A stretch of 64,000 nt of DNA from Paramagnetospirillum marisnigri (GTDB lineage Bacteria > Pseudomonadota > Alphaproteobacteria > Rhodospirillales > Magnetospirillaceae), in the NCBI RefSeq assembly GCF_001650715.1, contig NZ_LWQT01000077.1, positions 62,001 to 126,000 of the forward strand, in the 5' to 3' direction. Both the position numbers and the translations under genes were made by a program. The notes beneath the pieces are model-generated. The model saw only the letters and a program-made list of their open reading frames with translations. It made no database searches and had not been told where the DNA came from. Shown here piece by piece: positions 18,521-27,648 of this stretch. How positions within the stretch are numbered: position 1 is the stretch's first letter; each line of letters starts with the position of its first letter.

Positions 18521-18748
18521 ATGCCCCATCGCCGCGCCTTCCGCCTGAGGAAGACCAAGGCCACCCGCGATAAGCTGATCGCCGCCTTCCTGTTGGGGAC
18601 GGGGCTGTTCACGCCCCCCCTGCTGACCCTGTTCATGTCCGGCAGCCGGGTGATGGGCGTGCCGCTTTTCTATCTCTATGTCTTCGTCGCCTGGATCAGC
18701 CTGACCGCGCTGCTGGGGCTGATCGCGGAGCGCGACAGCGGGGAATAA
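18521..18748 (+). CDS. Small two-helix membrane protein of the symporter-kinase operon
   Basis: The product is a 75-residue protein with a basic N-terminus and two hydrophobic helices (about 19-40 and 46-66). It lies 1 bp after the preceding stop and 3 bp before the symporter-kinase gene. Small two-helix proteins commonly accompany SSS-type transporters as accessory subunits (compare DUF485 beside ActP); that role is inferred from position and topology. Confidence 0.65.
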   Translation: MPHRRAFRLRKTKATRDKLIAAFLLGTGLFTPPLLTLFMSGSRVMGVPLFYLYVFVAWISLTALLGLIAERDSGE

Positions 18749-18751
18749 CGG

Positions 18752-21484
18752 ATGTCCGCGGGATTGCTGGCCATCGTGTCGCTGCTTTACCTGCTGGTGC
18801 TGTTCGCCATCGCCTATGGCGGCGACCGGCGAACCGGCGCCATGCGGGGAGGACCGTGGGTCTATTCCCTGTCCCTGGCGGTCTATTGCACCTCGTGGAC
18901 CTTTTTCGGCAGCGTCGGGCTGGCGTCCCAGCGCGGGTTGATGTTCCTGCCCATCTATCTGGGGCCGACCCTGATGGCGGCGCTGTGGCCCATGGTGGTG
19001 GGCCGCATGATCCGCATCGGCCGGGCCGAGCGCATCACCTCCATCGCCGATTTCATCTCGTCGCGCTATGGCAAGAGCCACGCGGTCGGCGCCCTGGTCA
19101 CCGTGATCGCCGTCATCGGCATCGTTCCCTATATCTCGCTGCAACTGAAAGCGGTGTCTGACACCTTCCTACTGCTGGTCAGCCATGGCCTGCCCCAGCC
19201 ATCGACCCGGTCGCTGCCGGTGCTGCTGGACACCGCCTTCCACGTCACCCTGATCCTGGCGGTCTTTTCCATCCTGTTCGGAGCACGCCACATCGACGCC
19301 TCGGAGCACCATCGCGGCATGGTCGACGCCATCGCCTTCGAATCGGTAGTCAAGCTGGTGGCCTTCCTGCTGGTGGGCGGCCTGGTGACCTTCGGCTTCC
19401 ATGACGGTTTCGCCGACCTGTTCGAGCGCGCCGCCGCGCGTCCCGACCTGGCCCGGCTGTTCACCTTTTCCGGCGCGGGCGATTACGGCACCTGGATCTC
19501 GCTGACCCTGCTGTCCATGATGGCCATCATCTGCCTGCCCCGGCAGTTCCAGGTGGCGGTGGTGGAAAATGTCGACGAAAGCCACGCGCGGCGCGCCGCC
19601 TGGCTGTTCCCGCTTTACCTGATCCTGATCAATCTGTTCGTGCTGCCCATCGCCCTGGCGGGGCGGCTCGCCTTCGAGGGCCAGGGGGTCGACCCCGATA
19701 CCTATGTGCTGGCGCTGCCGCTGGCCCAGGATGCCCCGATCTTCGCCGCCATCGCCTTCCTGGGCGGTCTGTCGGCGGCCACCGGCATGGTCATCGTCGA
19801 GACCGTGGCCCTGGCCACCATGTTTTCCAACTCCATCGCCATGCCGCTGCTGGTGCGCGGCAGCATGACGCTTTATCGCGGCCGGGAATCCTTAAGCGGC
19901 GTGGTGCTGGCCATCCGCCGCCTGGCCATCGCCGGGTTCCTGCTGCTGGGCTATGTCTATGCCCGCCTGACCGGCGAGAATTTCACCCTGGTGGGCATCG
20001 GGCTGATGTCGTTCACCGCCGTGGCCCAGTTCGCCCCGGTGCTGCTGGGCGGCCTGTTCTGGCGCGGCGGCAGCCGGGCGGGCGCCCTGGCCGGGCTGTC
20101 GGCGGGGTTCCTGGTCTGGGTCTATACCCTGTTCCTGCCCTCGCTGGCGCGCTCGGGCGTGCTGGCCTCGGACTTCGTCGAGCTGGGGCCGTTCGGCCTG
20201 GCGCTGTTGAAGCCCGGCGCCCTGTTCGGCCTGACCGGGCTGGAGGCGGTGCCCCATGCCCTGATGTGGAGCATGATGGCCAATATCGGCGCCTATGTGC
20301 TGGTGTCGCTAGTCACCGAGCAGAGCGCCATCGAGCGCATCCAGGCCTCGGTCTTCACCGACCGCTTCACCAATGTTCCGGGCGGCGCCTCGCAGTTCTG
20401 GCGCGGCCAAGCCACGGTAGCCGACCTGCAGGCGCTGGCCGCCCGCTTCGTCGGCGCCGAGCATGCCGAATCCGCCTTCTCCGCCTTCTTGAACGGCGGT
20501 CGCCGCGAAGCCGCCCGCGACGAGGCCGACCCCGAACTGGTGGAGTTCACCGAGCGGCTGCTGGCGGGAGCCATCGGCACCGCCACCGCCCGGGTGGTGG
20601 TGGCTTCGGTGACCAAGGGCGAGATCGTCAGCCTGAACGAGGTGATGGAGATCCTGGACGAGAATTCCCAGGTGATCGCCTACAGCCACAAGCTGGAGCA
20701 GAAATCGCGCGAGTTGGAAACCACCACCGCCGAACTGCGCTCCGCCTATGAGAAGCTCTCCGACCTGTCGCGCCTGAAGGACGAGTTCATCGCCACCGTC
20801 ACCCATGAATTGCGCACGCCGCTGACCTCGATCCGCTCGTTCACCGAGATACTGCACGACAATCCCGACGTGGACCTGGCCCAGCGCCAGGAATTCCTCG
20901 GCATCGTCATCAAGGAAAGCGAGCGCCTGACCCGACTGATCAATCAGGTGCTGGACCTGGCCAAGCTGGAAGCCGGAACCGGCGACTGGGAGATGGTGGA
21001 AACCGATCTCGCCACCCTGATCCATGAAGCGGCGGCGGGAGTCGGCCAACTCTACAAGGACAAACGCGTCACCCTGGAACTGGCGCTGCCCCCGGAACCG
21101 GTACGTCTGGCCACCGACCGCGACCGTTTTTCCCAGGTGGTGATCAATCTTCTGTCCAACGCCGTCAAGTTCTGCGAGGCCGACAGCGGCGAGGTCCGGG
21201 TCCGCCTTGCCGACGAGGGCGATTCCGTCACCGTCTCGGTGAGCGACAACGGGCCGGGCATTCCCGACTGGGCCCTGGAAAAGGTGTTCGACAAGTTCCA
21301 GCAGGTGGGAGACACCATGACCTCCAAACCATCGGGTACCGGCCTCGGCCTGACCATCAGCCGCAACATCATCGAGCATCTGGGCGGACGCATCTGGGTG
21401 GACAGCCAACCCGGCCGGGGGGCCTGCTTCGCCTTCCGCCTGCCCCGGCCGAACGGATCGGTTGGACCCGGCACCACCAGCTGA
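18752..21484 (+). CDS. Sodium/solute symporter-histidine kinase fusion (CbrA/CrbS type)
   Basis: The 910-residue protein joins an N-terminal SSS-family transporter of about 13 helices (residues 1-520) to a coiled linker (KLEQKSRELETTTAELRSAYEKL). A complete kinase follows: H-box FIATVTHELRTPLT with His at about 685, N-box NLLSNAVKF, G1 VSDNGPGIP and G2 GTGLGLT. Such fusions (CbrA, CrbS) link uptake or sensing of a nutrient such as histidine or acetate to phosphorelay. The single receiver protein upstream is the likely partner. Both halves look intact. Confidence 0.88.
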   Translation: MSAGLLAIVSLLYLLVLFAIAYGGDRRTGAMRGGPWVYSLSLAVYCTSWTFFGSVGLASQRGLMFLPIYLGPTLMAALWPMVVGRMIRIGRAERITSIADFISSRYGKSHAVGALVTVIAVIGIVPYISLQLKAVSDTFLLLVSHGLPQPSTRSLPVLLDTAFHVTLILAVFSILFGARHIDASEHHRGMVDAIAFESVVKLVAFLLVGGLVTFGFHDGFADLFERAAARPDLARLFTFSGAGDYGTWISLTLLSMMAIICLPRQFQVAVVENVDESHARRAAWLFPLYLILINLFVLPIALAGRLAFEGQGVDPDTYVLALPLAQDAPIFAAIAFLGGLSAATGMVIVETVALATMFSNSIAMPLLVRGSMTLYRGRESLSGVVLAIRRLAIAGFLLLGYVYARLTGENFTLVGIGLMSFTAVAQFAPVLLGGLFWRGGSRAGALAGLSAGFLVWVYTLFLPSLARSGVLASDFVELGPFGLALLKPGALFGLTGLEAVPHALMWSMMANIGAYVLVSLVTEQSAIERIQASVFTDRFTNVPGGASQFWRGQATVADLQALAARFVGAEHAESAFSAFLNGGRREAARDEADPELVEFTERLLAGAIGTATARVVVASVTKGEIVSLNEVMEILDENSQVIAYSHKLEQKSRELETTTAELRSAYEKLSDLSRLKDEFIATVTHELRTPLTSIRSFTEILHDNPDVDLAQRQEFLGIVIKESERLTRLINQVLDLAKLEAGTGDWEMVETDLATLIHEAAAGVGQLYKDKRVTLELALPPEPVRLATDRDRFSQVVINLLSNAVKFCEADSGEVRVRLADEGDSVTVSVSDNGPGIPDWALEKVFDKFQQVGDTMTSKPSGTGLGLTISRNIIEHLGGRIWVDSQPGRGACFAFRLPRPNGSVGPGTTS

Positions 21485-21523
21485 GCTAGACTCCCCAAGG
21501 AGGGAAGATTCGAGGGGTGAAAG

Positions 21524-23248
21524 GTGTCGAACGGTTTGGCGTCCAGACATCAAGATGGCGACGACGACCCGGCCTTGGAGGCGTCGGAATCCGTATCGGC
21601 CCCGGCGGGCGGCTGGGCGGCGGCGGTCGCCTCCTCCGACCCGGGCAAGGGGCGGCGGGAGGACACCGCGAAGGCACCGGAGCCGCCTCGCTGGACGCGG
21701 CGGCTGGCGGATCTGGCGGGGCGCATGGGCCGCACCGCCCAGGACGCATCGCAGCGCCTGCTGGCCGCCGTCTGGGACGCCCTGCCCGGCCAAACCCCCG
21801 AACCGGCGGCTCCCCTGGCGACCGGCGGGCCTGCCCTGCCTCCGCCGATGGAGGTTCCGACTACTCCCAGCCTGGAGCCCGACGAGGCCCGTCGCCGCGT
21901 CGAGGACATCCTGTCCCGGCTTCCGCCCAAGGGCGATCCCTCGATCCCCGCCCATGTGGTCGCCGCCGCCCTGCTGCTGGCCGACGAAGTGCCGCTGCAG
22001 GATTTCCAGGCGGTGGACCTGTTGCAGGACGCCTTTCCCCGCGGCACCCGGCAGTCGGACAGCCGCGTTCTGATGGCGATCGCCCGCGCCCTGACCCGTG
22101 ATTTCGGCCGTCCCGGCCGCCTGCCCATCGCCTCGGCCAAGGCCTGGGCCATGCTGGACCCCATCCTGTTCAGCGATGAACTGGCGGCGCAACTGTCCGC
22201 CATCTGCTCCTTCGTCCAGGGCTGGCAGGCGCGGGAAAGCAGCTTCCTGATCCTGGAATTTTCCGAGATCGAACTGATCGAATACCTGTTCGAAAACCTC
22301 CATCCCGGCCGTCATCGCCAGCTCCTGGTCCAGGTGATGGACTTCAAGGTGCTGTCCGCCCGCCGGGTCGGCCTGCTGCGGCGCATTCCCTCGCGAATCC
22401 GCCGGGTGATCGAGCTGTCGGGGCCGCGCCAGGCCGCCCTGGCCCGCGACTATCACGAAGCGTCCCTGGCCCTGCTGGCCCAACTGAGCCGCCCCGAGAA
22501 TTTTTCCGCCGTGGCCATGGCGGCCCGCATTGCCCTGGCCGAGGCGGAAAAGATCAGCCTGCCGACGTCATCGCCTCCGCCGCCTTCGCCGCCCCCAAGC
22601 CTGCACCCGGTGATGCGCGGTCTCAGCGCTCCCGAACCACCCCCTCCGCCAGCGCCTCCAACGGCATCCGCGCCGCCCCCGGCCGCCCCCATGGTCACGA
22701 CCCCGCTCAACCCGATTCCGGTCAGCGTGGTCGCCACCCCGCGCCTGTCCACCCTTTCGGTGTCGGTGGCCGCCAGTCCGCCCCATTCCTTGCCATCACC
22801 GCCCCCGTCCTTGCCATCACCGCCCTCCATCTCCCCCCTCCCGGCCAAGCGGCGGCGCTTCACCAAGGTCCAGAAAACCGAGGCGGTGCTGCGCCTGTTG
22901 CAAGGCGAAGCGGCCGAAACGCTGGCCCAGTCCCTGGGGATCGATATCCCGGTCCTGGAAGGCTGGCGCGACACCTTCCTGGGGGGCGGCACCTCCGCCC
23001 TGGTCCAGCCCAAGCCGGCCGAGCCGACACCTCCGCCGGACACGGGCGTCAACGACCTCAAGGATCAACTGAAGGCGCTGATCCACAGCGTGGCGCAGAT
23101 CAGCGCCCAGATGGAGCAGTTGCCGCCGGACCCCGGCGAGCAGCCGACCACGCCCCGTCAGGCCGACCTGCCGCTTGCCTTGCCCAGCATTCCCGACAAA
23201 CCCCCGAAGCGGCGCAAACGGAAGACCACTCCGCCGGCGCCTTTGTGA
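21524..23248 (+). CDS. Unknown protein with helical N-terminal domain, Pro-rich linker and C-terminal HTH
   Basis: The 574-residue product starts at GTG 21524 (gaggggtgaaagGTG). Residues about 120-345 form a helical domain containing RVEDILSRLPPKGD and LEFSEIELIEYLFENLHPGRH. A long Pro/Ser/Ala linker (about 350-440) follows, then a basic helix-turn-helix RRRFTKVQKTEAVLRLLQGEAAETLAQSLGI, which resembles the transposase-type HTH found in IS3 OrfA. The tail is acidic then basic. The linker and HTH suggest a DNA-binding or scaffold protein. It sits between two signalling operons; the function is unknown. Confidence 0.6.
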   Translation: MSNGLASRHQDGDDDPALEASESVSAPAGGWAAAVASSDPGKGRREDTAKAPEPPRWTRRLADLAGRMGRTAQDASQRLLAAVWDALPGQTPEPAAPLATGGPALPPPMEVPTTPSLEPDEARRRVEDILSRLPPKGDPSIPAHVVAAALLLADEVPLQDFQAVDLLQDAFPRGTRQSDSRVLMAIARALTRDFGRPGRLPIASAKAWAMLDPILFSDELAAQLSAICSFVQGWQARESSFLILEFSEIELIEYLFENLHPGRHRQLLVQVMDFKVLSARRVGLLRRIPSRIRRVIELSGPRQAALARDYHEASLALLAQLSRPENFSAVAMAARIALAEAEKISLPTSSPPPPSPPPSLHPVMRGLSAPEPPPPPAPPTASAPPPAAPMVTTPLNPIPVSVVATPRLSTLSVSVAASPPHSLPSPPPSLPSPPSISPLPAKRRRFTKVQKTEAVLRLLQGEAAETLAQSLGIDIPVLEGWRDTFLGGGTSALVQPKPAEPTPPPDTGVNDLKDQLKALIHSVAQISAQMEQLPPDPGEQPTTPRQADLPLALPSIPDKPPKRRKRKTTPPAPL

Positions 23249-23425
23249 CGAAACATGACAAGTCGAACCCGTAGGCCCGCCGGGGACGGGAGCCGCCCCT
23301 TTTACGCGGCTTCCAATATTTCGCACATTCTCCATTACATCTCGTCACGTAGTGACATTACTTGTTATTGTACGTAACGAATCCCGTGTGGTTCATCTGT
23401 ACTGAGTGCAAGGAGGTGGGGTGCC

Positions 23426-24169
23426 ATGGCTCGGATCGCGGTGGTGGAGGACGAAGCTCCGCTTCGAACGGACTTGGTTGAGTATCTCTCGGCCTGTGGC
23501 CACGAGGTGGGGGGATGCGCCGATGGCAAGGAGCTGGAACAGCTTCTGGACCAGCGCCCCATCGACATCATCATCCTCGACGTCAATCTTCCGGGCGAGG
23601 GCGGCTTTTCCATCGCCGGTCGCCTGCGGTCCCATTCCGAAGTGGGGATCATCATGCTGACGGCCCGCGGCCTGAATGTCGACCGGGTGGTCGGGCTGGA
23701 GGTCGGGGCCGACGTCTACATGGTCAAGCCGGTGGAGCTGCGCGAACTGGAAGCCCAGGTCCGCACCCTGGCCAGGCGCATGCGGGCCGGGGCCTCGGCC
23801 CCCCAGCCCATCGACAGCGATGCCGACAGCCACCACTCGGCGCCTCCGGTGACCAGCACCGCCGCCACCGAGTGGATTTATGACCAACTGACCTGGACCC
23901 TCATCGCTCCCGATGGCAAATCCGTCAAACTGACCGGTAACGAGCGGGTCTTCGTCTCCCTGCTGGTGTCGCGTCCCGGCGAGCCGGTCTCGCGCGACGA
24001 AATCTTCCGCGCGCTCGGCAAGCGGGGATGGGACCCGGCCGACCGCTCGGTGGATTCCATGGTCCGCCGCTTGCGGGCCAAGGGATTGACCGCATTGGAG
24101 CAGGAACTCCCCATCGAATCGGTTCACAGCGTCGGCTACGCCTTCGCCGCGCCGGTCGGGCTGCGTTAG
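23426..24169 (+). CDS. OmpR-family response regulator
   Basis: The 247-residue protein has a receiver domain (VVEDEAPLR; phosphoacceptor in IIILDVNLPG, around residue 51; MLTARG; VKPVEL) and a C-terminal winged helix (about 150-240, with VSRDEIFRALGKRGWDPADRSVDSMVRRLRAK). The DNA-binding half is well formed. The kinase gene starts 5 bp after its stop, so the pair should form a two-component system. The 177 bp upstream holds no gene and probably its promoter. Confidence 0.88.
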   Translation: MARIAVVEDEAPLRTDLVEYLSACGHEVGGCADGKELEQLLDQRPIDIIILDVNLPGEGGFSIAGRLRSHSEVGIIMLTARGLNVDRVVGLEVGADVYMVKPVELRELEAQVRTLARRMRAGASAPQPIDSDADSHHSAPPVTSTAATEWIYDQLTWTLIAPDGKSVKLTGNERVFVSLLVSRPGEPVSRDEIFRALGKRGWDPADRSVDSMVRRLRAKGLTALEQELPIESVHSVGYAFAAPVGLR

Positions 24170-24174
24170 AGATC

Positions 24175-25494
24175 ATGACCGCCCCGAAGAAACTGGTCTT
24201 CAGAGACCGGGACAAACGGGGCCGTGGCGCAAGCGTCGATCCGTGGCCGCTGCTGGTGGTCGACGACGACGAACAGGTCCACGAGATGACCCGGGTGGTG
24301 CTGCGCGACCTGGAGTTCGAGGGGCGCCCGTTCAAATGCATCAGCGCCACCTCGGCGGCCGAGGCCGCCGCCATTCTGGATCTTGCCCCGGAAATTCCGG
24401 TGGTCCTATTGGACGTGGTGATGGAAACCCCGGACGCGGGCCTGCGTCTGGTTCACCACATCCGCGAGGACCTGGGCAACCGTTCCATCCGCATCATCCT
24501 GCGCACCGGCCAGCCCGGCGACGCCCCCGAACGCGACGTTGTTCTGGCCTATGACATCAACGACTACAAGAGCAAGGCGGAACTGACCGCCCAGCGCATG
24601 TTCACCGCCGTGGTCGGCGCGCTGCGAGCCTGGCGCGACATCACCACCATCGGCGCCCTGAACAAGGAACTGGCCGAACTCAACGCCTCGCTGGAACAAC
24701 GGGTGATCGAACGCACCCGCCAGTTGGAGGACAGCAACGCCGCCCTGGAGCGCTCGAAGGATCGGGCGGAAACCGCGCTGACCCGCGAGACCGAGGCCAA
24801 GACCCAGTTGCGCCAGTTCCTGTCCATGGTCAGCCACGAATTCCGCACCCCGCTGGCCATCATCGATTCCTCGGCCCAGATGCTGCGCCTGCGCGCCGAA
24901 CAGCACGACCCCCACAGCGTCACCCGCATCGACACCATCCGGGGCGGTGTCCAGCGCCTGCTGGGGCTGATCGACACCTGTCTCGCCGACGAACAGTTGG
25001 ACAGCGGCCGCATCGTCTTGCACGAAAAGTCCTTCGACCTCGCCCCCATGATCGAGGTCACCTTGTCCCATCACCGGGTCGCCACCCCCAGCCACGGCTA
25101 TGAGGCGAGGGTCGAGGGCTCCCTGGATGTCTGGGGCGATCCAGGGCTGGTGGCCCTGGCCATCAACAATCTGGTGGGCAATGCCGCCAAGTATTCGCCA
25201 TCGGGCAGCACGGTGTCGGTGATGGCCCGCATGGACGGCGGCGATGTGGCCATCGAGGTCCGCGATCAGGGCATCGGCATCCCGGCCGAAGACCTGGGCG
25301 AAGTGTTCGAACGCTTCCACCGGGCCTCAAACGCCCGGGGAATCCCCGGATCTGGCATCGGGCTGCATATGGTGCGCCAGATCGTCGAGATGCATGGCGG
25401 ATCCATCACGGTGGAAAGCGAACTCCATAAGGGGTCGTGCTTCACCATGCGGCTGCGTCCGCCGCCGCGCAATACCCGGGAGAAGACGGCTTGA
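24175..25494 (+). CDS. Receiver-histidine kinase hybrid
   Basis: Starting at ATG 24175, the 439-residue protein has an N-terminal receiver (WPLLVVDDDEQ, phosphoacceptor Asp80 in VVLLDVVMETPDAGL). A coiled stretch, a HisKA domain (FLSMVSHEFRTPLA, His221) and an ATPase domain (NNLVGNAAKYSPSG, DQGIGIP, GSGIGLHMV) follow. There is no membrane segment, so it is cytosolic. Its receiver closely resembles that of the diguanylate cyclase at 27649, suggesting a shared input. It probably phosphorylates the OmpR-type regulator just upstream. Confidence 0.87.
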   Translation: MTAPKKLVFRDRDKRGRGASVDPWPLLVVDDDEQVHEMTRVVLRDLEFEGRPFKCISATSAAEAAAILDLAPEIPVVLLDVVMETPDAGLRLVHHIREDLGNRSIRIILRTGQPGDAPERDVVLAYDINDYKSKAELTAQRMFTAVVGALRAWRDITTIGALNKELAELNASLEQRVIERTRQLEDSNAALERSKDRAETALTRETEAKTQLRQFLSMVSHEFRTPLAIIDSSAQMLRLRAEQHDPHSVTRIDTIRGGVQRLLGLIDTCLADEQLDSGRIVLHEKSFDLAPMIEVTLSHHRVATPSHGYEARVEGSLDVWGDPGLVALAINNLVGNAAKYSPSGSTVSVMARMDGGDVAIEVRDQGIGIPAEDLGEVFERFHRASNARGIPGSGIGLHMVRQIVEMHGGSITVESELHKGSCFTMRLRPPPRNTREKTA

Positions 25495-25563
25495 GGCGCC
25501 TTCGCGCGGGTGCTACGGTCGTTGGCCGGTTTTTTCAGCTGTGTCGCCAGACAGGGGCATGAC

Positions 25564-26112
25564 ATGCTTGCGAAATACTACCGCTCCTTCAAGCACGACC
25601 TGGATCAACGGGGAATCATCTTCTCGTTTTCCGGGTATATGTCGGAAGGCATCCTGTATTCCCTGGGCGACGCGCTGCGCCAGAAGATGGCCCTGGAAGA
25701 CACCGATGTCGGGACCGTCAAGAAGGTGTTCTCGGTCTTTGTCGAACAGGCGCAGAACATCATTCGCTATTCCGCCGAGAAGGTGGGCGATGCCGCGCGT
25801 ACCGCCGAACTGTCATCGGGCATGGTGACCATCGGCACCGAGAACAACCGCTTCTTCATCGTCTGCGCCAATACCGTATTGGCCACCGACGAGCCCAAGC
25901 TGCGCGACCGGCTGGAGCGGCTGCAGAAGATGGACAAGGACGCCATCAAGGCCTACTACAAGGAAAAATTGCGAGAGGCGCCGGAAGAGCAGAGCAAGGG
26001 GGCCACCATCGGATTGATCGAGATCGCCCGCCGGGCCAGTGAGCCCATCGAGTTCGATTTCGACCGCATCGACGGCGACACCTTTTTCTTCTGCATGAAG
26101 GTCTGCATCTGA
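25564..26112 (+). CDS. siaB: SiaB-type protein kinase
   Basis: The 182-residue protein begins at ATG 25564. It contains IIFSFSGYMSEGILYSLGDALRQK and SVFVEQAQNIIRYS, characteristic of the SiaB family (GHKL-related kinases). In Pseudomonas, SiaB phosphorylates SiaC and so controls the SiaD diguanylate cyclase. SiaC follows 7 bp later, and a diguanylate cyclase lies two genes on, which supports the assignment. The SiaA phosphatase is not next to it. Confidence 0.8.
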   Translation: MLAKYYRSFKHDLDQRGIIFSFSGYMSEGILYSLGDALRQKMALEDTDVGTVKKVFSVFVEQAQNIIRYSAEKVGDAARTAELSSGMVTIGTENNRFFIVCANTVLATDEPKLRDRLERLQKMDKDAIKAYYKEKLREAPEEQSKGATIGLIEIARRASEPIEFDFDRIDGDTFFFCMKVCI

Positions 26113-26119
26113 GGTAGCC

Positions 26120-26512
26120 ATGGATACTTTGAAAATCGCCGCCACCGAACGCTCCCCCGAGGTGGAATTCAACTTCAAGCAGGGCCTGTTGAGCCTGCGC
26201 GGGGAATCCTATCCCGAAGACGCCTCGGCGGTATTCGGCCCCATCTTCGAGGCGCTGGAAAAGTTCCTGGCCACCTTGGACGGGCGCGAGATCCGGGTGG
26301 ATTTCGACCTGACCTATTTCAACAGCTCCAGCGCCAAGGCGCTGATGAACATGTTCCAGATGCTCGACCGCGCCGGTGGGGCCGGGGCCAGGATCGCCGT
26401 ATCCTGGTTCTACTCGCCCGACGACGACACCATGAAGGAGTTCGGCGAGGACTTCAGCGAGGATCTGGAACACGTGTCCTTCAGTCTGGTGGCCGTCGAG
26501 ACGGCGAGCTGA
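26120..26512 (+). CDS. siaC: SiaC-family regulatory phosphoprotein (DUF1987)
   Basis: The 130-residue protein has the family core VDFDLTYFNSSSAKALMNMFQ. The phosphorylated Thr of Pseudomonas SiaC falls in this YFNSSS stretch, where a Ser is found here. Unphosphorylated SiaC activates its diguanylate cyclase partner; SiaB phosphorylates it. It lies between siaB and a histidine kinase in an apparent operon. Confidence 0.82.
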   Translation: MDTLKIAATERSPEVEFNFKQGLLSLRGESYPEDASAVFGPIFEALEKFLATLDGREIRVDFDLTYFNSSSAKALMNMFQMLDRAGGAGARIAVSWFYSPDDDTMKEFGEDFSEDLEHVSFSLVAVETAS

Positions 26513-26525
26513 GGACAGCCCTGCC

Positions 26526-27545
26526 ATGGCCCGTTTCAACCTCTTCGATGCCGAGGAAAAGCTCCTCGAGCAGGCCGGGGAGTTGCGTACCCAGATGGCC
26601 GAGGCCTCCCCGGAGGTTCGCGACGGCCTGGACCGTCTGATCGATGCCTATGGCCGCGGCGTGCGCGAGCAGCGCCGTCTGGTCAAGGTCAGCGACCGCC
26701 TGCAGGCCCAACTGGCCACGGTCAACCAGGAACTGGGCAAGCGCAAGGCCGAGGCGGAAGAGGCGCTGGACCACCTGAAGGCCGCCCAGGAATCCCTGGT
26801 CCAGGCCGAGAAGCTGGCTTCGCTCGGCGCCCTGGTCGGCGGCGTCGCCCACGAGATCAACACCCCCGTCGGCATCGCCCTGTCCTGCGCCTCGCATCTG
26901 GCCGATGCCACGGCACGGATGCGCAAGCTGTTCGAGGCCGATGATATCGGCGTCGATGATTTCGAGCGCTTCATGGCCACGGTGACCGATACCACCGGCC
27001 TGATCCTCAGCAATTGCGAACGCGCCGCCGACCTGATCCGCAGCTTCAAGCAGGTGGCGGTGGACCGGACCACCTCGGAACGGCGCCGCTTCGACCTGGG
27101 CGCCTATATCCGCGAGACCCTGGCCAGCCTGGCGCCGCATCTGCGTCAGGCCGGGCACGCGGTGACGGTGGATTGCCCCGAGGCGGTGGAAATGAACAGC
27201 TATCCCGGCGCCCTGTCCCAGGTGCTGAGCAATTTCGTCATGAACTCGCTGATCCACGGCTTCGATCCCGGCCAGGTGGGGAGTATCGGCATTCAGGTTG
27301 AACGCCCCGATCCCGGCTCCGTGCGCATCCTCTATTGCGACAACGGCAAGGGGATCGCCGACGAGCATCGCGGCCGGGTGTTCGATCCCTTCTTCACCAC
27401 CCGTCGGGGCGCCGGTGGCTCGGGCCTGGGATTGAACATCGTCTATAATCTGGTGGTCGGGCCTTTGGGCGGCAGTGTCCAGGTCGAACCCAGGGACGGC
27501 GGCGGCACCTGTTTCGTCGTCACCATTCCGCTCTCGGCGGAGTGA
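26526..27545 (+). CDS. Cytosolic histidine kinase of the Sia-type operon
   Basis: The 339-residue protein has an N-terminal coiled coil (about 10-100), a HisKA motif GALVGGVAHEINTPVG (His109) and an ATPase domain with NFVMNSLIHGF, DNGKGI and GSGLGLNIV. No membrane helix is present. It starts 13 bp after siaC. A kinase of this sort is not part of the Pseudomonas SiaABCD set; it may feed the receiver domain of the diguanylate cyclase downstream. Confidence 0.82.
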   Translation: MARFNLFDAEEKLLEQAGELRTQMAEASPEVRDGLDRLIDAYGRGVREQRRLVKVSDRLQAQLATVNQELGKRKAEAEEALDHLKAAQESLVQAEKLASLGALVGGVAHEINTPVGIALSCASHLADATARMRKLFEADDIGVDDFERFMATVTDTTGLILSNCERAADLIRSFKQVAVDRTTSERRRFDLGAYIRETLASLAPHLRQAGHAVTVDCPEAVEMNSYPGALSQVLSNFVMNSLIHGFDPGQVGSIGIQVERPDPGSVRILYCDNGKGIADEHRGRVFDPFFTTRRGAGGSGLGLNIVYNLVVGPLGGSVQVEPRDGGGTCFVVTIPLSAE

Positions 27546-27576
27546 TCTGGGACGATTCGTCACGATTCCCCCCAAA

Positions 27577-27592
27577 ACGGCGTTGGCGCCGT
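27577..27592. terminator. Small hairpin between kinase and diguanylate cyclase genes
   Basis: A 6-bp perfect hairpin (acggcg ttgg cgccgt) lies in the 103-bp gap. It has no U-run. It could attenuate read-through into the cyclase gene, or be irrelevant. Confidence 0.25.
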
Positions 27593-27648
27593 CCAGGGGG
27601 CGGTGCCACCCTTAATTCTGGTGGGGGAATAGAACCAAGGGATTAGTC

